Assembly (NCBI GenBank): GCA_045589215.1
Contig: JAZNOQ010000168.1
Span: 1 to 18,406 of the forward strand
Reading direction: 5' to 3'
Length of the DNA stretch: 18,406 bases
DNA from: JAZNOQ01 sp045589215
GTDB taxonomy: Bacteria; Bacillota; Clostridia; Oscillospirales; CAG-272
Below the pieces are notes generated by a model. That model was given only the letters and a program-made list of their open reading frames with translations. It was not told where the DNA came from and searched no databases. Below are positions 6,525 through 14,516 of this stretch, in pieces; the stretch's first letter is position 1; every line of letters begins with the position of its first letter. The position numbers were made by a program, and so were the translations under genes.

Positions 6525-9500
6525 ATGAACCAGAATAACGCACGTACCGATATGAAAGCAAAACCTCTGCCGCCGCTTGAAAAGCAAGGTTTTTTTTCGC
6601 GACTGCGGACTTTTATAAAACATAATCCGTATTCCTACCTCGGCTTTTCCTTCCTCGTTCCCGTCATACTCATGTACCTGATCTATCTCGCAATGGGCAT
6701 TCATCCCTTCGGTGACGGCTCGGTGCTCGTGCTTGACCTGAACGGACAGTACGTTTCCTTTTATGAGATGCTTCACGACGCATTGCGCGGGGATACGAGC
6801 CTGATCTATTCCTTCGAGCGGGCGCTCGGCGGCGAATTTATGGGAATTTACGCCTACTATCTCGCATCGCCCTTCTCCTATATCGTCGCGATCTTCCCCA
6901 AGAAATACATTCTCGAGGCACTTCTCGTGATCTTCCTCTTGAAATCGGGACTCTGCGGTCTCACGATGGGTTGGTATCTGCACAAAAACACCAAGGAAAC
7001 GTGCAGAAACAAGATCTCGGTCGTGCTCTTCTCGGTGCTGTACGCAATGTCCGCCTACTGCGTGGTACAGCAGCACAATTCGATGTGGATCGACGCGGTG
7101 ATATGGCTGCCCGTCCTGACCTATGCGATCGAGCAGCTGATCAAAAACGGGCGGTTCAAGCTCTATGTGCTCATTCTTGCACTCACGCTGTGCAGTAACT
7201 ACTACATCGGTTATATGGTGTGCATTTATGTCGCGGCTTATTTCTTCTACTACTATTTTGCGTACAATCAGAAAAATAACAGTGAGCACGCGCTGAACAA
7301 TCCGCACGGCGAAAGAAATCACTTTACGAAGTCCTTCTTCCGCATCGTGCTCTACTCGCTCCTTGCGATCGGTATCGCGGCAATTATCGTATTCACCGCA
7401 TACTACTCTCTGAAGTTCGGAAAAAGCAGCTTCTCGAACCCGAAGTGGGACGTTACCGCCAAGTTTGAGTTTATGGGATTCCTCACGAAATTCCTCCCCG
7501 GCTCTTACGATACGGTTCGCCCCGAGGGACTTCCCTTCGTTTACTGTGGTCTCCTCTCCGTTCTCCTGATCCCCGTCTATTTCCTTTCGAAGAAGTTCAC
7601 ACAGCGCGAAAAGATCGCCTCGGGGCTCTTTATTCTTTTCTTCGTGCTGAGCTTCGTCATCTCGGTGCTCGATCTGATCTGGCACGGCTTCCAGAAACCC
7701 AATTGGCTGAACTACCGATACAGCTTTATGCTGTGCTTCTTCCTCGTGATGCTTGCATACAAGGCGTTCGGAGAGATCCGCAAGATCGAATTCAAGACGA
7801 TCTTCGCGATTTCGTCAGCCCTCGTCGGCTTCGTGATCGTTGCACAAACGATGACCTTTGATTCCTACACCGAGCGTGTCAACGGAGCGGCTACCTTCGG
7901 TCAGAAGCTGCTCACCTTTGAGACGGTCTTCCTCTCTCTCCTCTGTATTCTCGCTTACGTCATCATTCTTGCGGTCGTAAGAAAATCGAAGCAACGCGAG
8001 AGCATTTCCCTGATTCTTGCGATCGTCTGCTGTCTTGAGGTCTACTGCAGCGGGCTTGTTTGCGATCTTGAATTCGGCAAGGACGTTATTTACACGGGAT
8101 ACAGCAAATATACCGATTATATGGACGAGCTCCGCCCCGTCGTTGAAGCAGTTCAGAAAACCGATCCCTCCTTCTACCGCATGGAAAAGACGACGATGCG
8201 AAAGACCAACGATTCGATGGCACTGAATATGAACAGCCTTTGCTGCTCCACCTCGACTCTGAATAAAGAAACCATCGATTTCCTGCGGTATATGGGTTAT
8301 GCTTCGAAGTCGAACTGGTCAAAGTATCTCGGTGGAACGCCCGTTAACGATTCCCTGCTCGGCATCAAGTATCTTGTGTCGAAATCCGAGGTCTCGAACC
8401 TTTACGAGGTCCATCCAATCGACCTTGAAGAAGAAAACGATTACACCGCGTACCTCAATCCCTACGCCCTGTCGCTTGCCTTCGGGGTTGACGGAAAGGT
8501 GAACGAGATGGATGTTTCAAGCTCGGAAAATTATTACAAAAATTACGAAAGCCCGATTGGCTTTATGAACAGTCTCGTATCGGCAATTCTCGGTGAGGAT
8601 TCCACCCTTCAGCTTTATAAGCCCATCGAGGCAGAGCCTACGTCCACGAGTAACTGCACGACGTCCTCGGTCAGCGACTACACCAAGTACGCACCGAAAA
8701 ACGTCGAGGAGGATTGCTCCGTGACCTTTACCTTGCAGGCCCCCATTGATCAAGGTGCCGAGGTCGAGCTCTATTTCTTCATCCCTGCCGATCAGTACAC
8801 CCGTGAGGTCGATCTGAACGTAAGTGCGAAGTCGCTTGAAAAGTCTGTCAAATACGAATTCGGTGGAAACGAGACCAACCGTATCGTATCGCTCGGCACC
8901 TTCGCGGCAGGCGAAACGGTCACCGTCAAGGTCACCCTCGATAACACCTCCAACAACCTTTATATCAAGAAGGGTGCACAGATCTTCTACTATGTTGATG
9001 AAGCCGTTTTCAAGGACGCCTTCTCGCGCATCCTCCAAAACCCGCAATACGTTGTTAATCCCGACTGTCCGAACGATCACCTGACCGGCAAGATCACGAC
9101 GACCGCAGAGAAGCAGACGATCCTCACCACGATTCCCTACGACGAGGGCTGGACGGTTCTCGTTGACGGGCAGCGTGTCTCCTACGAAAAATCTCTGAAT
9201 TCACTTATTTCCTTTGAGATCACGGGAGCGGGTGAGCACACGCTTGAATTCATCTACCGTCCCTCCGCGCTCGTTCTGGGCATCACGGTGTCGGTTGCGT
9301 CTATCGCGATCTTCGTGCTTGTCTGCGTCTTTGAAAAGAAGATCCGCACCTTCCTCTGGAAGGGCAAGGGCAAGACGATCGGTGTTTCCGACGATGAGAC
9401 CGAAGAAGCATCCGATCCTTCCCTGTGGGATTTCAGCTTCTACACCTATGACCCCGAAGACGATGTCCGCACAGCCGAAAACGATGCTTTAGGCAAAAAC

Positions 9501-9593
9501 TCCGACGAAAATGAAGGACTGCCCGAAAGTCAATCGGAAATCAGTATTTCAACGTCTGAAAGCAACGCCGATGACGCATCGAGCGAAGAATAA
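6525..9593 (+). CDS. YfhO-family multi-spanning membrane protein (GT-C-like)
   Basis: A 1022-residue polytopic membrane protein of the YfhO family (PF09586). Known members such as Bacillus YfhO and Listeria GtlB take part in glycosylation of teichoic or lipoteichoic acids. After a basic cytoplasmic tail, the first membrane segment is about 37-58. It is followed by the conserved loop VLVLDLNGQYVSFY with Asp71, in the position where GT-C glycosyltransferases carry their catalytic acid, and by GGEFMGIYAYYLASPFS. Further segments continue to about residue 505. A large extracytoplasmic domain (about 515-910) precedes the last segment (about 914-937). The end is an unusual cytoplasmic tail of about 80 residues rich in Asp, Glu and Ser. 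AGGAG ten bases upstream supports ATG 6525. The polymer modified is unknown. Followed closely by ruvA. Confidence 0.9.
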   Translation: MNQNNARTDMKAKPLPPLEKQGFFSRLRTFIKHNPYSYLGFSFLVPVILMYLIYLAMGIHPFGDGSVLVLDLNGQYVSFYEMLHDALRGDTSLIYSFERALGGEFMGIYAYYLASPFSYIVAIFPKKYILEALLVIFLLKSGLCGLTMGWYLHKNTKETCRNKISVVLFSVLYAMSAYCVVQQHNSMWIDAVIWLPVLTYAIEQLIKNGRFKLYVLILALTLCSNYYIGYMVCIYVAAYFFYYYFAYNQKNNSEHALNNPHGERNHFTKSFFRIVLYSLLAIGIAAIIVFTAYYSLKFGKSSFSNPKWDVTAKFEFMGFLTKFLPGSYDTVRPEGLPFVYCGLLSVLLIPVYFLSKKFTQREKIASGLFILFFVLSFVISVLDLIWHGFQKPNWLNYRYSFMLCFFLVMLAYKAFGEIRKIEFKTIFAISSALVGFVIVAQTMTFDSYTERVNGAATFGQKLLTFETVFLSLLCILAYVIILAVVRKSKQRESISLILAIVCCLEVYCSGLVCDLEFGKDVIYTGYSKYTDYMDELRPVVEAVQKTDPSFYRMEKTTMRKTNDSMALNMNSLCCSTSTLNKETIDFLRYMGYASKSNWSKYLGGTPVNDSLLGIKYLVSKSEVSNLYEVHPIDLEEENDYTAYLNPYALSLAFGVDGKVNEMDVSSSENYYKNYESPIGFMNSLVSAILGEDSTLQLYKPIEAEPTSTSNCTTSSVSDYTKYAPKNVEEDCSVTFTLQAPIDQGAEVELYFFIPADQYTREVDLNVSAKSLEKSVKYEFGGNETNRIVSLGTFAAGETVTVKVTLDNTSNNLYIKKGAQIFYYVDEAVFKDAFSRILQNPQYVVNPDCPNDHLTGKITTTAEKQTILTTIPYDEGWTVLVDGQRVSYEKSLNSLISFEITGAGEHTLEFIYRPSALVLGITVSVASIAIFVLVCVFEKKIRTFLWKGKGKTIGVSDDETEEASDPSLWDFSFYTYDPEDDVRTAENDALGKNSDENEGLPESQSEISISTSESNADDASSEE

Positions 9594-9619
9594 CCTCACG
9601 CCTTAAGGAAGGAATCTCT

Positions 9620-10243
9620 ATGTTTTACTATATCAAAGGACCCTTGGCACGGCTTCTGCCGAATACGGCGGTCATCGAGGCGGGCGGCGTCGGATACTGC
9701 TTAACGGTGTCCGAAACCACCCATGCGTCACTCGCGCCGCTCTATGACGCGATAAATCCCCAAACGGCAAAGCTCTACACCTATATGGCGGTTCGCGAGG
9801 ACGGTGTTGAGCTGTTCGGCTTTCACAGCGAGGAGGAGCTTTCCGCTTTTCGCATGCTGATCTCGGTTTCGGGAGTCGGTCCGAAGGCGGCGATCTCGAT
9901 CCTCTCGACCCTCACGCCCGAAAAGCTTGCGCTTGCGATCTGCACCGAGGACCGAAAGGCTCTTGCGAAGGCAAGCGGCATCGGAGCAAAGACTGCCGCG
10001 CGCATTATTCTTGAGCTCAAGGACAAGCTTTCAAAGGAATCGCTTTCGGTCTCTGAAGGCAGCGATTCTCCGATCCTTGGAGGTGCACCCGAGGGAGGAT
10101 CCGGCAAGCTGTCCGAAGCAACCGACGCCCTTATGGTGCTTGGCTATTCCAAAGCCGAAGCACTGAATGCGCTGAAGAGCATCAATATAGACACTCTTCC
10201 GCTTGAAGATATCATTCGAACAGCCCTAAAGAAGCTGATGTAA
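9620..10243 (+). CDS. ruvA: Holliday junction branch migration protein RuvA
   Basis: Tetrameric DNA-binding subunit that holds the four-way junction and loads the RuvB motors. The 207-residue protein shows an N-terminal OB fold (1-65, starting MFYYIKGPL). Two helix-hairpin-helix motifs follow: SVSGVGPKAAISIL (82-95) and ASGIGAKTAARIIL (118-131). A flexible Ser/Gly linker (about 140-163) leads to the C-terminal three-helix domain III (164-207) that contacts RuvB. Length is normal. AAGGAAGG lies just upstream of ATG 9620, and the gap to the preceding stop is only 26 bases, so it is cotranscribed with the YfhO gene. ruvB follows after 54 bases. Confidence 0.97.
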   Translation: MFYYIKGPLARLLPNTAVIEAGGVGYCLTVSETTHASLAPLYDAINPQTAKLYTYMAVREDGVELFGFHSEEELSAFRMLISVSGVGPKAAISILSTLTPEKLALAICTEDRKALAKASGIGAKTAARIILELKDKLSKESLSVSEGSDSPILGGAPEGGSGKLSEATDALMVLGYSKAEALNALKSINIDTLPLEDIIRTALKKLM

Positions 10244-10297
10244 CGCCACCGAGAAAGAGAAAGCACGACACAACGATTTTCACGAGGTAACTGATAT

Positions 10298-11407
10298 ATG
10301 ATCCACGAAAACGCACCCGAGCTTGAAGGCGACGACTACGACTTCGAAAACCGTATCATCACAGCCTCCCACATTTCGGAGGATTCGGATTCGGACGTAA
10401 CGCTTCGCCCGAAGCGTCTTTCCGACTATGTCGGTCAGGAAAAGGCGAAGGGCAACCTGAAAATTTATATCGAGGCGGCAAAGAAGCGCGGTGAGACGCT
10501 CGACCACGTGCTGCTTTACGGCCCTCCCGGCCTTGGAAAGACCACGCTTTCGAATATCATCGCCGCTGAAATGGGGGTAAATATCCGCGTGACCTCGGGT
10601 CCTGCGATCGAAAAGCAGGGGGATCTTGCCGCCCTGCTCACCAATCTCGCGGAGGGGGACGTTCTGTTTATTGACGAGATCCACCGTCTGCCGCGACAGG
10701 TCGAGGAGATCCTTTATCCCGCGATGGAGGATTTTGCACTCGATATCATCATCGGAAAAGGGCCTGCAGCGCGCAGCATCCGCATCGACCTTCCCCGCTT
10801 TACTCTGATCGGCGCAACGACCCGTGCGGGACAGCTTTCAACGCCGCTTCGCGACCGCTTCGGCGTTCTTCTGAAGCTCGAGCTTTACACGCCCGAGGAG
10901 CTTGCATCAATCGTTCGGAGGAGCGCGGGAATTCTCGGTCTCCCGATCACAGACGACGGTGCTTACGAGATCGCGTCCCGTTCCCGCGGAACACCGCGTA
11001 TCGCCAACCGCCTACTGAAGCGTGTCCGCGATTTTGCCGAGGTGCGCGGAAGCGGTGAGATCAACTCCGATATTTCGAATTTTGCGCTCGGTGCGCTCGA
11101 GATCGATCAGCTTGGTCTTGACAACATCGACCGCCGTATGCTTCAGACGATCATCAAGTTTTATGACGGCGGTCCCGTCGGTCTTGAAACACTCGCCGCG
11201 ACTCTTGGTGAGGAGGCGATCACGCTTGAGGACGTCTACGAGCCCTATCTGATGCAGATCGGCTTTTTATCAAGAACGCCGCGCGGACGGTGTGCTACAC
11301 GCCTCGCATACGAGCATCTCGGGCTTCCCTACCGCATGGCTTCGCAAAAAGCACCTGCAAGAGGCGAACAGATCGGATTTTTCGATTCTTCCGAGAACGA
11401 AGAATGA
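10298..11407 (+). CDS. ruvB: Holliday junction branch migration ATPase RuvB
   Basis: AAA+ hexameric motor that drives branch migration with RuvA. The 369-residue protein has Walker A GPPGLGKTT at 75-83, Walker B LFIDEIH at 123-129, sensor 1 GATTRAG at 172-178 and the arginine finger in PLRDRFG (Arg185). The C-terminal winged-helix domain covers about 285-350, ending in the typical FLSRTPRGR. It is some 25-30 residues longer than many RuvB proteins because of an acidic N-terminal extension (about 1-33, many Asp and Glu) before the conserved LRPKRLSDYVGQ. ATG 10298 has GAGG ten bases upstream, so the extension is probably translated. Cotranscribed with ruvA. Confidence 0.97.
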   Translation: MIHENAPELEGDDYDFENRIITASHISEDSDSDVTLRPKRLSDYVGQEKAKGNLKIYIEAAKKRGETLDHVLLYGPPGLGKTTLSNIIAAEMGVNIRVTSGPAIEKQGDLAALLTNLAEGDVLFIDEIHRLPRQVEEILYPAMEDFALDIIIGKGPAARSIRIDLPRFTLIGATTRAGQLSTPLRDRFGVLLKLELYTPEELASIVRRSAGILGLPITDDGAYEIASRSRGTPRIANRLLKRVRDFAEVRGSGEINSDISNFALGALEIDQLGLDNIDRRMLQTIIKFYDGGPVGLETLAATLGEEAITLEDVYEPYLMQIGFLSRTPRGRCATRLAYEHLGLPYRMASQKAPARGEQIGFFDSSENEE

Positions 11408-11442
11408 TCTTTCTTTGATAAATCTATTTATGTGAGTTCCCT

Positions 11443-12495
11443 ATGTCTCAATATTACGCTGACAAAAAGCTACTGTCACGGGACTCCGCTCACACGGCGA
11501 GCCCTGACGCACTATGTCTCTTTTTCTGCACACCATCCGGCTTTCCGAAGGAAAACGTGATTTCGATCGTAGAACCGGAGGACGGATCAGTCTTTTCCAA
11601 ATGTCAAAAGTCCGTCACTGCGATCCTCCCGTACAAAACGCAGGTCTTTCTCTGTAATGCACTGAAAGACCGAGACACGCACTTTGTGCTGCTTCTGTCA
11701 AATGACCGAACGCCGATTCTTGTCTCCACAGGGATCTCCGAATACGGAGGGCTATGTCTTGCGCTCGCGTTACCTAAAGACGTAGATACCGTGTTGTCCT
11801 ATCTCCGATCGATTCCGAGGATCTCCGTGCAGATCGATCCTGTACTCTCCGACGTTACCAAAGTCGCGGCATTCGATTCGGCGATCTTCGAGCGTCTAAG
11901 ACAGATCTTCAGCCGTGTCTTCACCTTCTTCGAGGCGACTTATTCAGAGCCGATGCGCTGTGTCGATCCGATCGCGCTCTTCCGTTTGATGAAGCAAAAA
12001 GCGGAAAGCCTTGCCTCCCTCTTCGGACTTGAGACGCAGTTTCTGATCCCATACACCTTTGAAGAGCCGATACGAGCCGACGTAACAGTCAATATGAGTC
12101 TTTTCTCTGCGACCGTCCTTCTTCTCTTTTCCGCAATCAAGCAGTATTCCGCAGAAGAAACGATCCGCATCGTCTTTCTTTCGCTCGACGGTTGCCCCGC
12201 CGCTTGTATTCACTTTCGGGCCTTCGCAGAGGTCGACATCACTTCATTTCCGTATTATTTCTTCCCAAAGCTCTGTGCAAGATTTGGGGGATATTTCAAG
12301 CTTTCCCACGGAGAAGGGGCACGAAAGGAAGCCGAGAAGATCCCCGGTGTCGGCTTTATGGTACGAAACGAGCGCTATTCCACACTAGGCGAGCACGTTC
12401 TGTGCGCGATTTCTCCCGTTACGCACGATTTTGCTGAATATATCAGCCGTTCCCCGATCTTCCATTTGCCCGACACATTTTACGAAGGGTTTTAA
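11443..12495 (+). CDS. Hypothetical protein with a possible degenerate histidine-kinase-like ATPase fold
   Basis: A 350-residue soluble protein I do not recognise. No signal peptide or membrane segment is evident. The C-terminal half looks like a worn GHKL (HATPase_c) domain. A segment at 217-250 (SLFSATVLLLFSAIKQYS, then IRIVFLSLDG) sits where the N-box helix and following strand belong. LCARFGGYFKLSHGEG (277-292) resembles the end of kinase domains, where a helix precedes GG and strands. The N-box Asn, the G1 motif DxGxG and a phosphoacceptor His are absent, so ATP binding or phosphotransfer seems unlikely. It starts 36 bases after the ruvB stop with no visible Shine-Dalgarno site; an in-frame stop upstream excludes a longer form. 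It ends just before the terminator. The fold assignment is by eye and tentative. Confidence 0.7.
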   Translation: MSQYYADKKLLSRDSAHTASPDALCLFFCTPSGFPKENVISIVEPEDGSVFSKCQKSVTAILPYKTQVFLCNALKDRDTHFVLLLSNDRTPILVSTGISEYGGLCLALALPKDVDTVLSYLRSIPRISVQIDPVLSDVTKVAAFDSAIFERLRQIFSRVFTFFEATYSEPMRCVDPIALFRLMKQKAESLASLFGLETQFLIPYTFEEPIRADVTVNMSLFSATVLLLFSAIKQYSAEETIRIVFLSLDGCPAACIHFRAFAEVDITSFPYYFFPKLCARFGGYFKLSHGEGARKEAEKIPGVGFMVRNERYSTLGEHVLCAISPVTHDFAEYISRSPIFHLPDTFYEGF

Positions 12496-12510
12496 TATTT
12501 TTTATATTAA

Positions 12511-12547
12511 GAAAAAGCGCAGCATCCACGGATGCTGCGCTTTTATT
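12511..12547. terminator. Bidirectional intrinsic terminator
   Basis: AAAAAGCGCAGCATCC (12512-12527), a minimal loop, then GGATGCTGCGCTTTT. The 10-11 bp GC-rich stem is flanked by A-run on the left and T-run on the right, so it works in both directions. It lies between the converging 350-residue gene (stop 12495) and the glycoside hydrolase gene (stop 12557), 62 bases apart, and fits as terminator for both. Confidence 0.92.
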
Positions 12548-12556
12548 ATGTATCAC

Positions 12557-14002
12557 TTACTGCTCCACGAAATCCCCAAAGGTAAGGAGAAGCGGAGTGT
12601 CGGTAAGCGGAAGATTCACGAGGCTGATCAGTCCGTGCTCCTTTTCCACGATCATCGCTTCGGGCAGGTCGTAAACTGCACCGCTTGCGAGATCGACAAG
12701 GTGAATGTCGTTCGGCTGTCCGTAGACGTCAAACGAGATCGTTCCCTCGTAGGTGCTCGTCAGGATCGGAACGGCGTTCCAATAAGCAACCGCCTTCGCG
12801 CCGTTCGGCTTCGCGAAGGAATACGTGCAGACCGTCTTATCCGAGCAATCCGAGCCGTTTACGCGGCGGCTAGGCAATACCTTGCGTTCGCAGATCACGG
12901 TGTTATCGGGTTCTACCCCTTCTGAGAAGATCGAGGCAAGATTCTGAAGCGAGTAGTATGCGGGCTTCGGCGTGTAGTCACCCGTTGAGAAGCCGTTCTC
13001 GTCAAAATCCGCACTGAGCGCACCAAAGTATCCGTAATCAAGGTAAGACTTCTTATCCGAAACGAGTCCGTGAAGCGCTTCGATCATATCCACCGACGTA
13101 AAGAAGGAGGTGAATGTAATGCCGAGGGCAAGATCGTGAAGGAGATTTCTGAGCTGATGCTTCATCTGCTTTTCGGGCGTCCAGGAGAAACCGCGCATTG
13201 CTCCCGCACCATCGCCTCTCGATTGTCCACCCGTCTCGGTCTGGATGAGTTCAAGACCCGGACGGTAGCTGTCAACGAGCTTACGGAGTAGCCCGATATA
13301 GGTCGGACGATCGGTATCGTCCGAGGTATATGCGTGATAGGATACGGCGTCAATGTGATCGGCAAGTCCCGTAGCAAGCGCCTCATTGATATAAGCAAGC
13401 TTCTTGAAGGAGCAAACGACCATACCGATCGCCTTCGCCGCAGGATCGGCACGATGGATCGCATCCGCCGTCTCGATCGCAAAGTTTCCGTACTCGGTTG
13501 CGTTCGGACCGGGCTCGGGCTCGTCCTCACCGTGCGGGTGCTTCCAGCTATACTTGCCATCCGGCTCGTTCCAGATCTCGTAATACGGAATGCGTCCGCG
13601 GAAGTGCGTGACCGTAGCCTCTACGTAACGAAGCCACGCATCCATTTCCTCTCGCGTCGTGATCGGAGGACATCCGACGGAACCGAAATACTTCTCTGCA
13701 AAAGGGCTATATATGGGGTTTCCGTAGCACAGCACAATCCACGGGATCATACCGCGACTAAGAAGATTGTCAACGATATCGTCAAGCCACGTAAAATCAT
13801 ATACACCGGGCTCCTTTTCGGTTCTTGCCCAGCCCGACTGGATGCGCGCCCACTTGACACCGATCCCCGCGATCTTATCATAAGCCTTTTCGGGATCAAA
13901 AACGGCACGGTCGAGCTTCTCAAAGCCGATGCCGAGACGGGTCTCCTTTACTTCCTTTGCGCTTTTCGCCTTTACCTGTCCTGTCTTGATCAGACGTTCC
14001 AT
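12557..14002 (-). CDS. Clan GH-A glycoside hydrolase, probably cytoplasmic (GH39/GH5-like)
   Basis: A 481-residue retaining glycosidase of the (beta/alpha)8 clan GH-A. The acid/base glutamate is Glu146 in YYEIWNEPD, at the end of strand 4. The nucleophile is probably Glu256 in ELIQTETGG, at the end of strand 7, about 110 residues later as expected. Early barrel motifs include GVKWARIQSGWARTE and FTWLDDIVDNLL. A C-terminal beta domain (about 385-481) follows the barrel. No signal peptide is seen, so it should act inside the cell on imported oligosaccharides or glycosides. The exact family and substrate cannot be set by eye; GH39-like enzymes (xylosidase, iduronidase relatives) are the nearest in pattern. 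The ATG at 14002 has AAAGGAA about eleven bases upstream. It lies near the AraC regulator and may share its regulon. Confidence 0.87.
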   Translation of the reverse strand: MERLIKTGQVKAKSAKEVKETRLGIGFEKLDRAVFDPEKAYDKIAGIGVKWARIQSGWARTEKEPGVYDFTWLDDIVDNLLSRGMIPWIVLCYGNPIYSPFAEKYFGSVGCPPITTREEMDAWLRYVEATVTHFRGRIPYYEIWNEPDGKYSWKHPHGEDEPEPGPNATEYGNFAIETADAIHRADPAAKAIGMVVCSFKKLAYINEALATGLADHIDAVSYHAYTSDDTDRPTYIGLLRKLVDSYRPGLELIQTETGGQSRGDGAGAMRGFSWTPEKQMKHQLRNLLHDLALGITFTSFFTSVDMIEALHGLVSDKKSYLDYGYFGALSADFDENGFSTGDYTPKPAYYSLQNLASIFSEGVEPDNTVICERKVLPSRRVNGSDCSDKTVCTYSFAKPNGAKAVAYWNAVPILTSTYEGTISFDVYGQPNDIHLVDLASGAVYDLPEAMIVEKEHGLISLVNLPLTDTPLLLTFGDFVEQ

Positions 14003-14067
14003 GATTTTTAATTCCTTTCAAAAATGATATGGTCACGGTCGAATACCGCCCGAGCTCACTATTTTTA

Positions 14068-14111
14068 TTGTAGCAAACGCCCAAGTAACGGTATATCAGA
14101 ATATTACCGCC
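14068..14111 (-). promoter_or_regulatory. Putative promoter and operator dyad upstream of the glycoside hydrolase
   Basis: On the minus strand a -10 like TACAAT lies at 14073-14068, but no fair -35 hexamer is found 16-18 bases upstream. That position is instead covered by an imperfect dyad, CGGTA-N11-TACCG (14089-14109), containing TATCAGA, the left half of the box found at the regulator promoter. The motif GGCGGTA recurs nearer the gene (14050-14044). This would fit an activator-dependent promoter, but the evidence is only positional. Confidence 0.35.
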
Positions 14112-14180
14112 TTTTTATATAATCTTACGATTTTTATCAATTAATCAAAGGTTTTGTGTTTCAAACGAACGAAATGAGCT

Positions 14181-14408
14181 CTACCCTTGCGCTTCTTCCG
14201 TAATACGAGTGAAACGCTGATATACCTTCCCGTCTCGCTCCACGGTCTCATTCCACATTGAAGCGGGACGCACCCATACGCCTCCGTCGCCGTAAAGTGC
14301 GCGGTAGACCACCATATCCTCAAGGGTTTCCGAATGCTTTGCCACAAACAAAACCTCATATTCGTTCCCTTTAAAATGGCGGTATCTTCCTTCTTTGATC
14401 TCTTCCAT
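14181..14408 (-). CDS. DUF1653 family small protein
   Basis: A 75-residue cytoplasmic protein of the DUF1653 family, whose biochemical role is unknown. The family pattern is clear: a GRYRHFKGNEYEVL start, an AKHSETLEDMVVYRALYGD centre, and the WVRPASMWNE stretch, ending in a short Arg-rich strand (YQRFTRI). Length is normal. ATG 14408 is preceded by AAGGAG at six bases. It has its own perfect sigma-A promoter (14461-14489), so it need not depend on the upstream AraC gene. The stop is TAG, the least used stop in this window; the frame beyond it gives only 12 codons, so this TAG looks like a true end. No terminator is visible before the glycoside hydrolase gene about 180 bases downstream. Confidence 0.9.
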   Translation of the reverse strand: MEEIKEGRYRHFKGNEYEVLFVAKHSETLEDMVVYRALYGDGGVWVRPASMWNETVERDGKVYQRFTRITEEAQG

Positions 14409-14411
14409 AAT

Positions 14412-14432
14412 TCACTCCTTGCTGTTTTTCAT
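14412..14432 (-). other. Six-codon upstream mini-ORF in the DUF1653 leader
   Basis: In the leader, ATG at 14432 opens MKNSKE and ends in TGA, three bases before the DUF1653 ATG. AGAGGAGG precedes it but leaves only two to three bases of spacing, which is short. Its own last codons contain the AAGGAG used by DUF1653, so if it is translated the two would be coupled. It may equally be chance. Confidence 0.3.
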
Positions 14433-14460
14433 AGCCTCCTCTAAGGCATTTTCCAATTCC

Positions 14461-14489
14461 ATTATAAATTACGATGCTTTTTTTGTCAA
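14461..14489 (-). promoter_or_regulatory. Perfect consensus sigma-A promoter for the DUF1653 gene
   Basis: On the minus strand TTGACA (14489-14484), a 17-base spacer and TATAAT (14466-14461), with no mismatch in either hexamer. It lies in the 108-base gap between the AraC gene stop (14517) and the DUF1653 start (14408). Start expected near 14454, giving a leader of about 45 bases. Confidence 0.88.
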
Positions 14490-14516
14490 GAAGGTCCTCA
14501 CAGGCGAGGTGCCGCT

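Noticed and set aside
6474..7685. Open minus-strand frame of 403 codons opposite the YfhO gene
   Set aside because: Composition is His/Glu/Arg-rich with no recognisable motif. The plus-strand gene is a clear family member with membrane segments, so this is a shadow.
8517..9080. Open minus-strand frame of 187 codons opposite the YfhO extracellular domain
   Set aside because: No ribosome site and no family pattern; it mirrors the codon bias of the real gene.
14181..14183. TAG at the end of DUF1653 as a second recoded codon
   Set aside because: The protein already has normal family length, and the following 12 codons do not resemble family sequence before a TGA.
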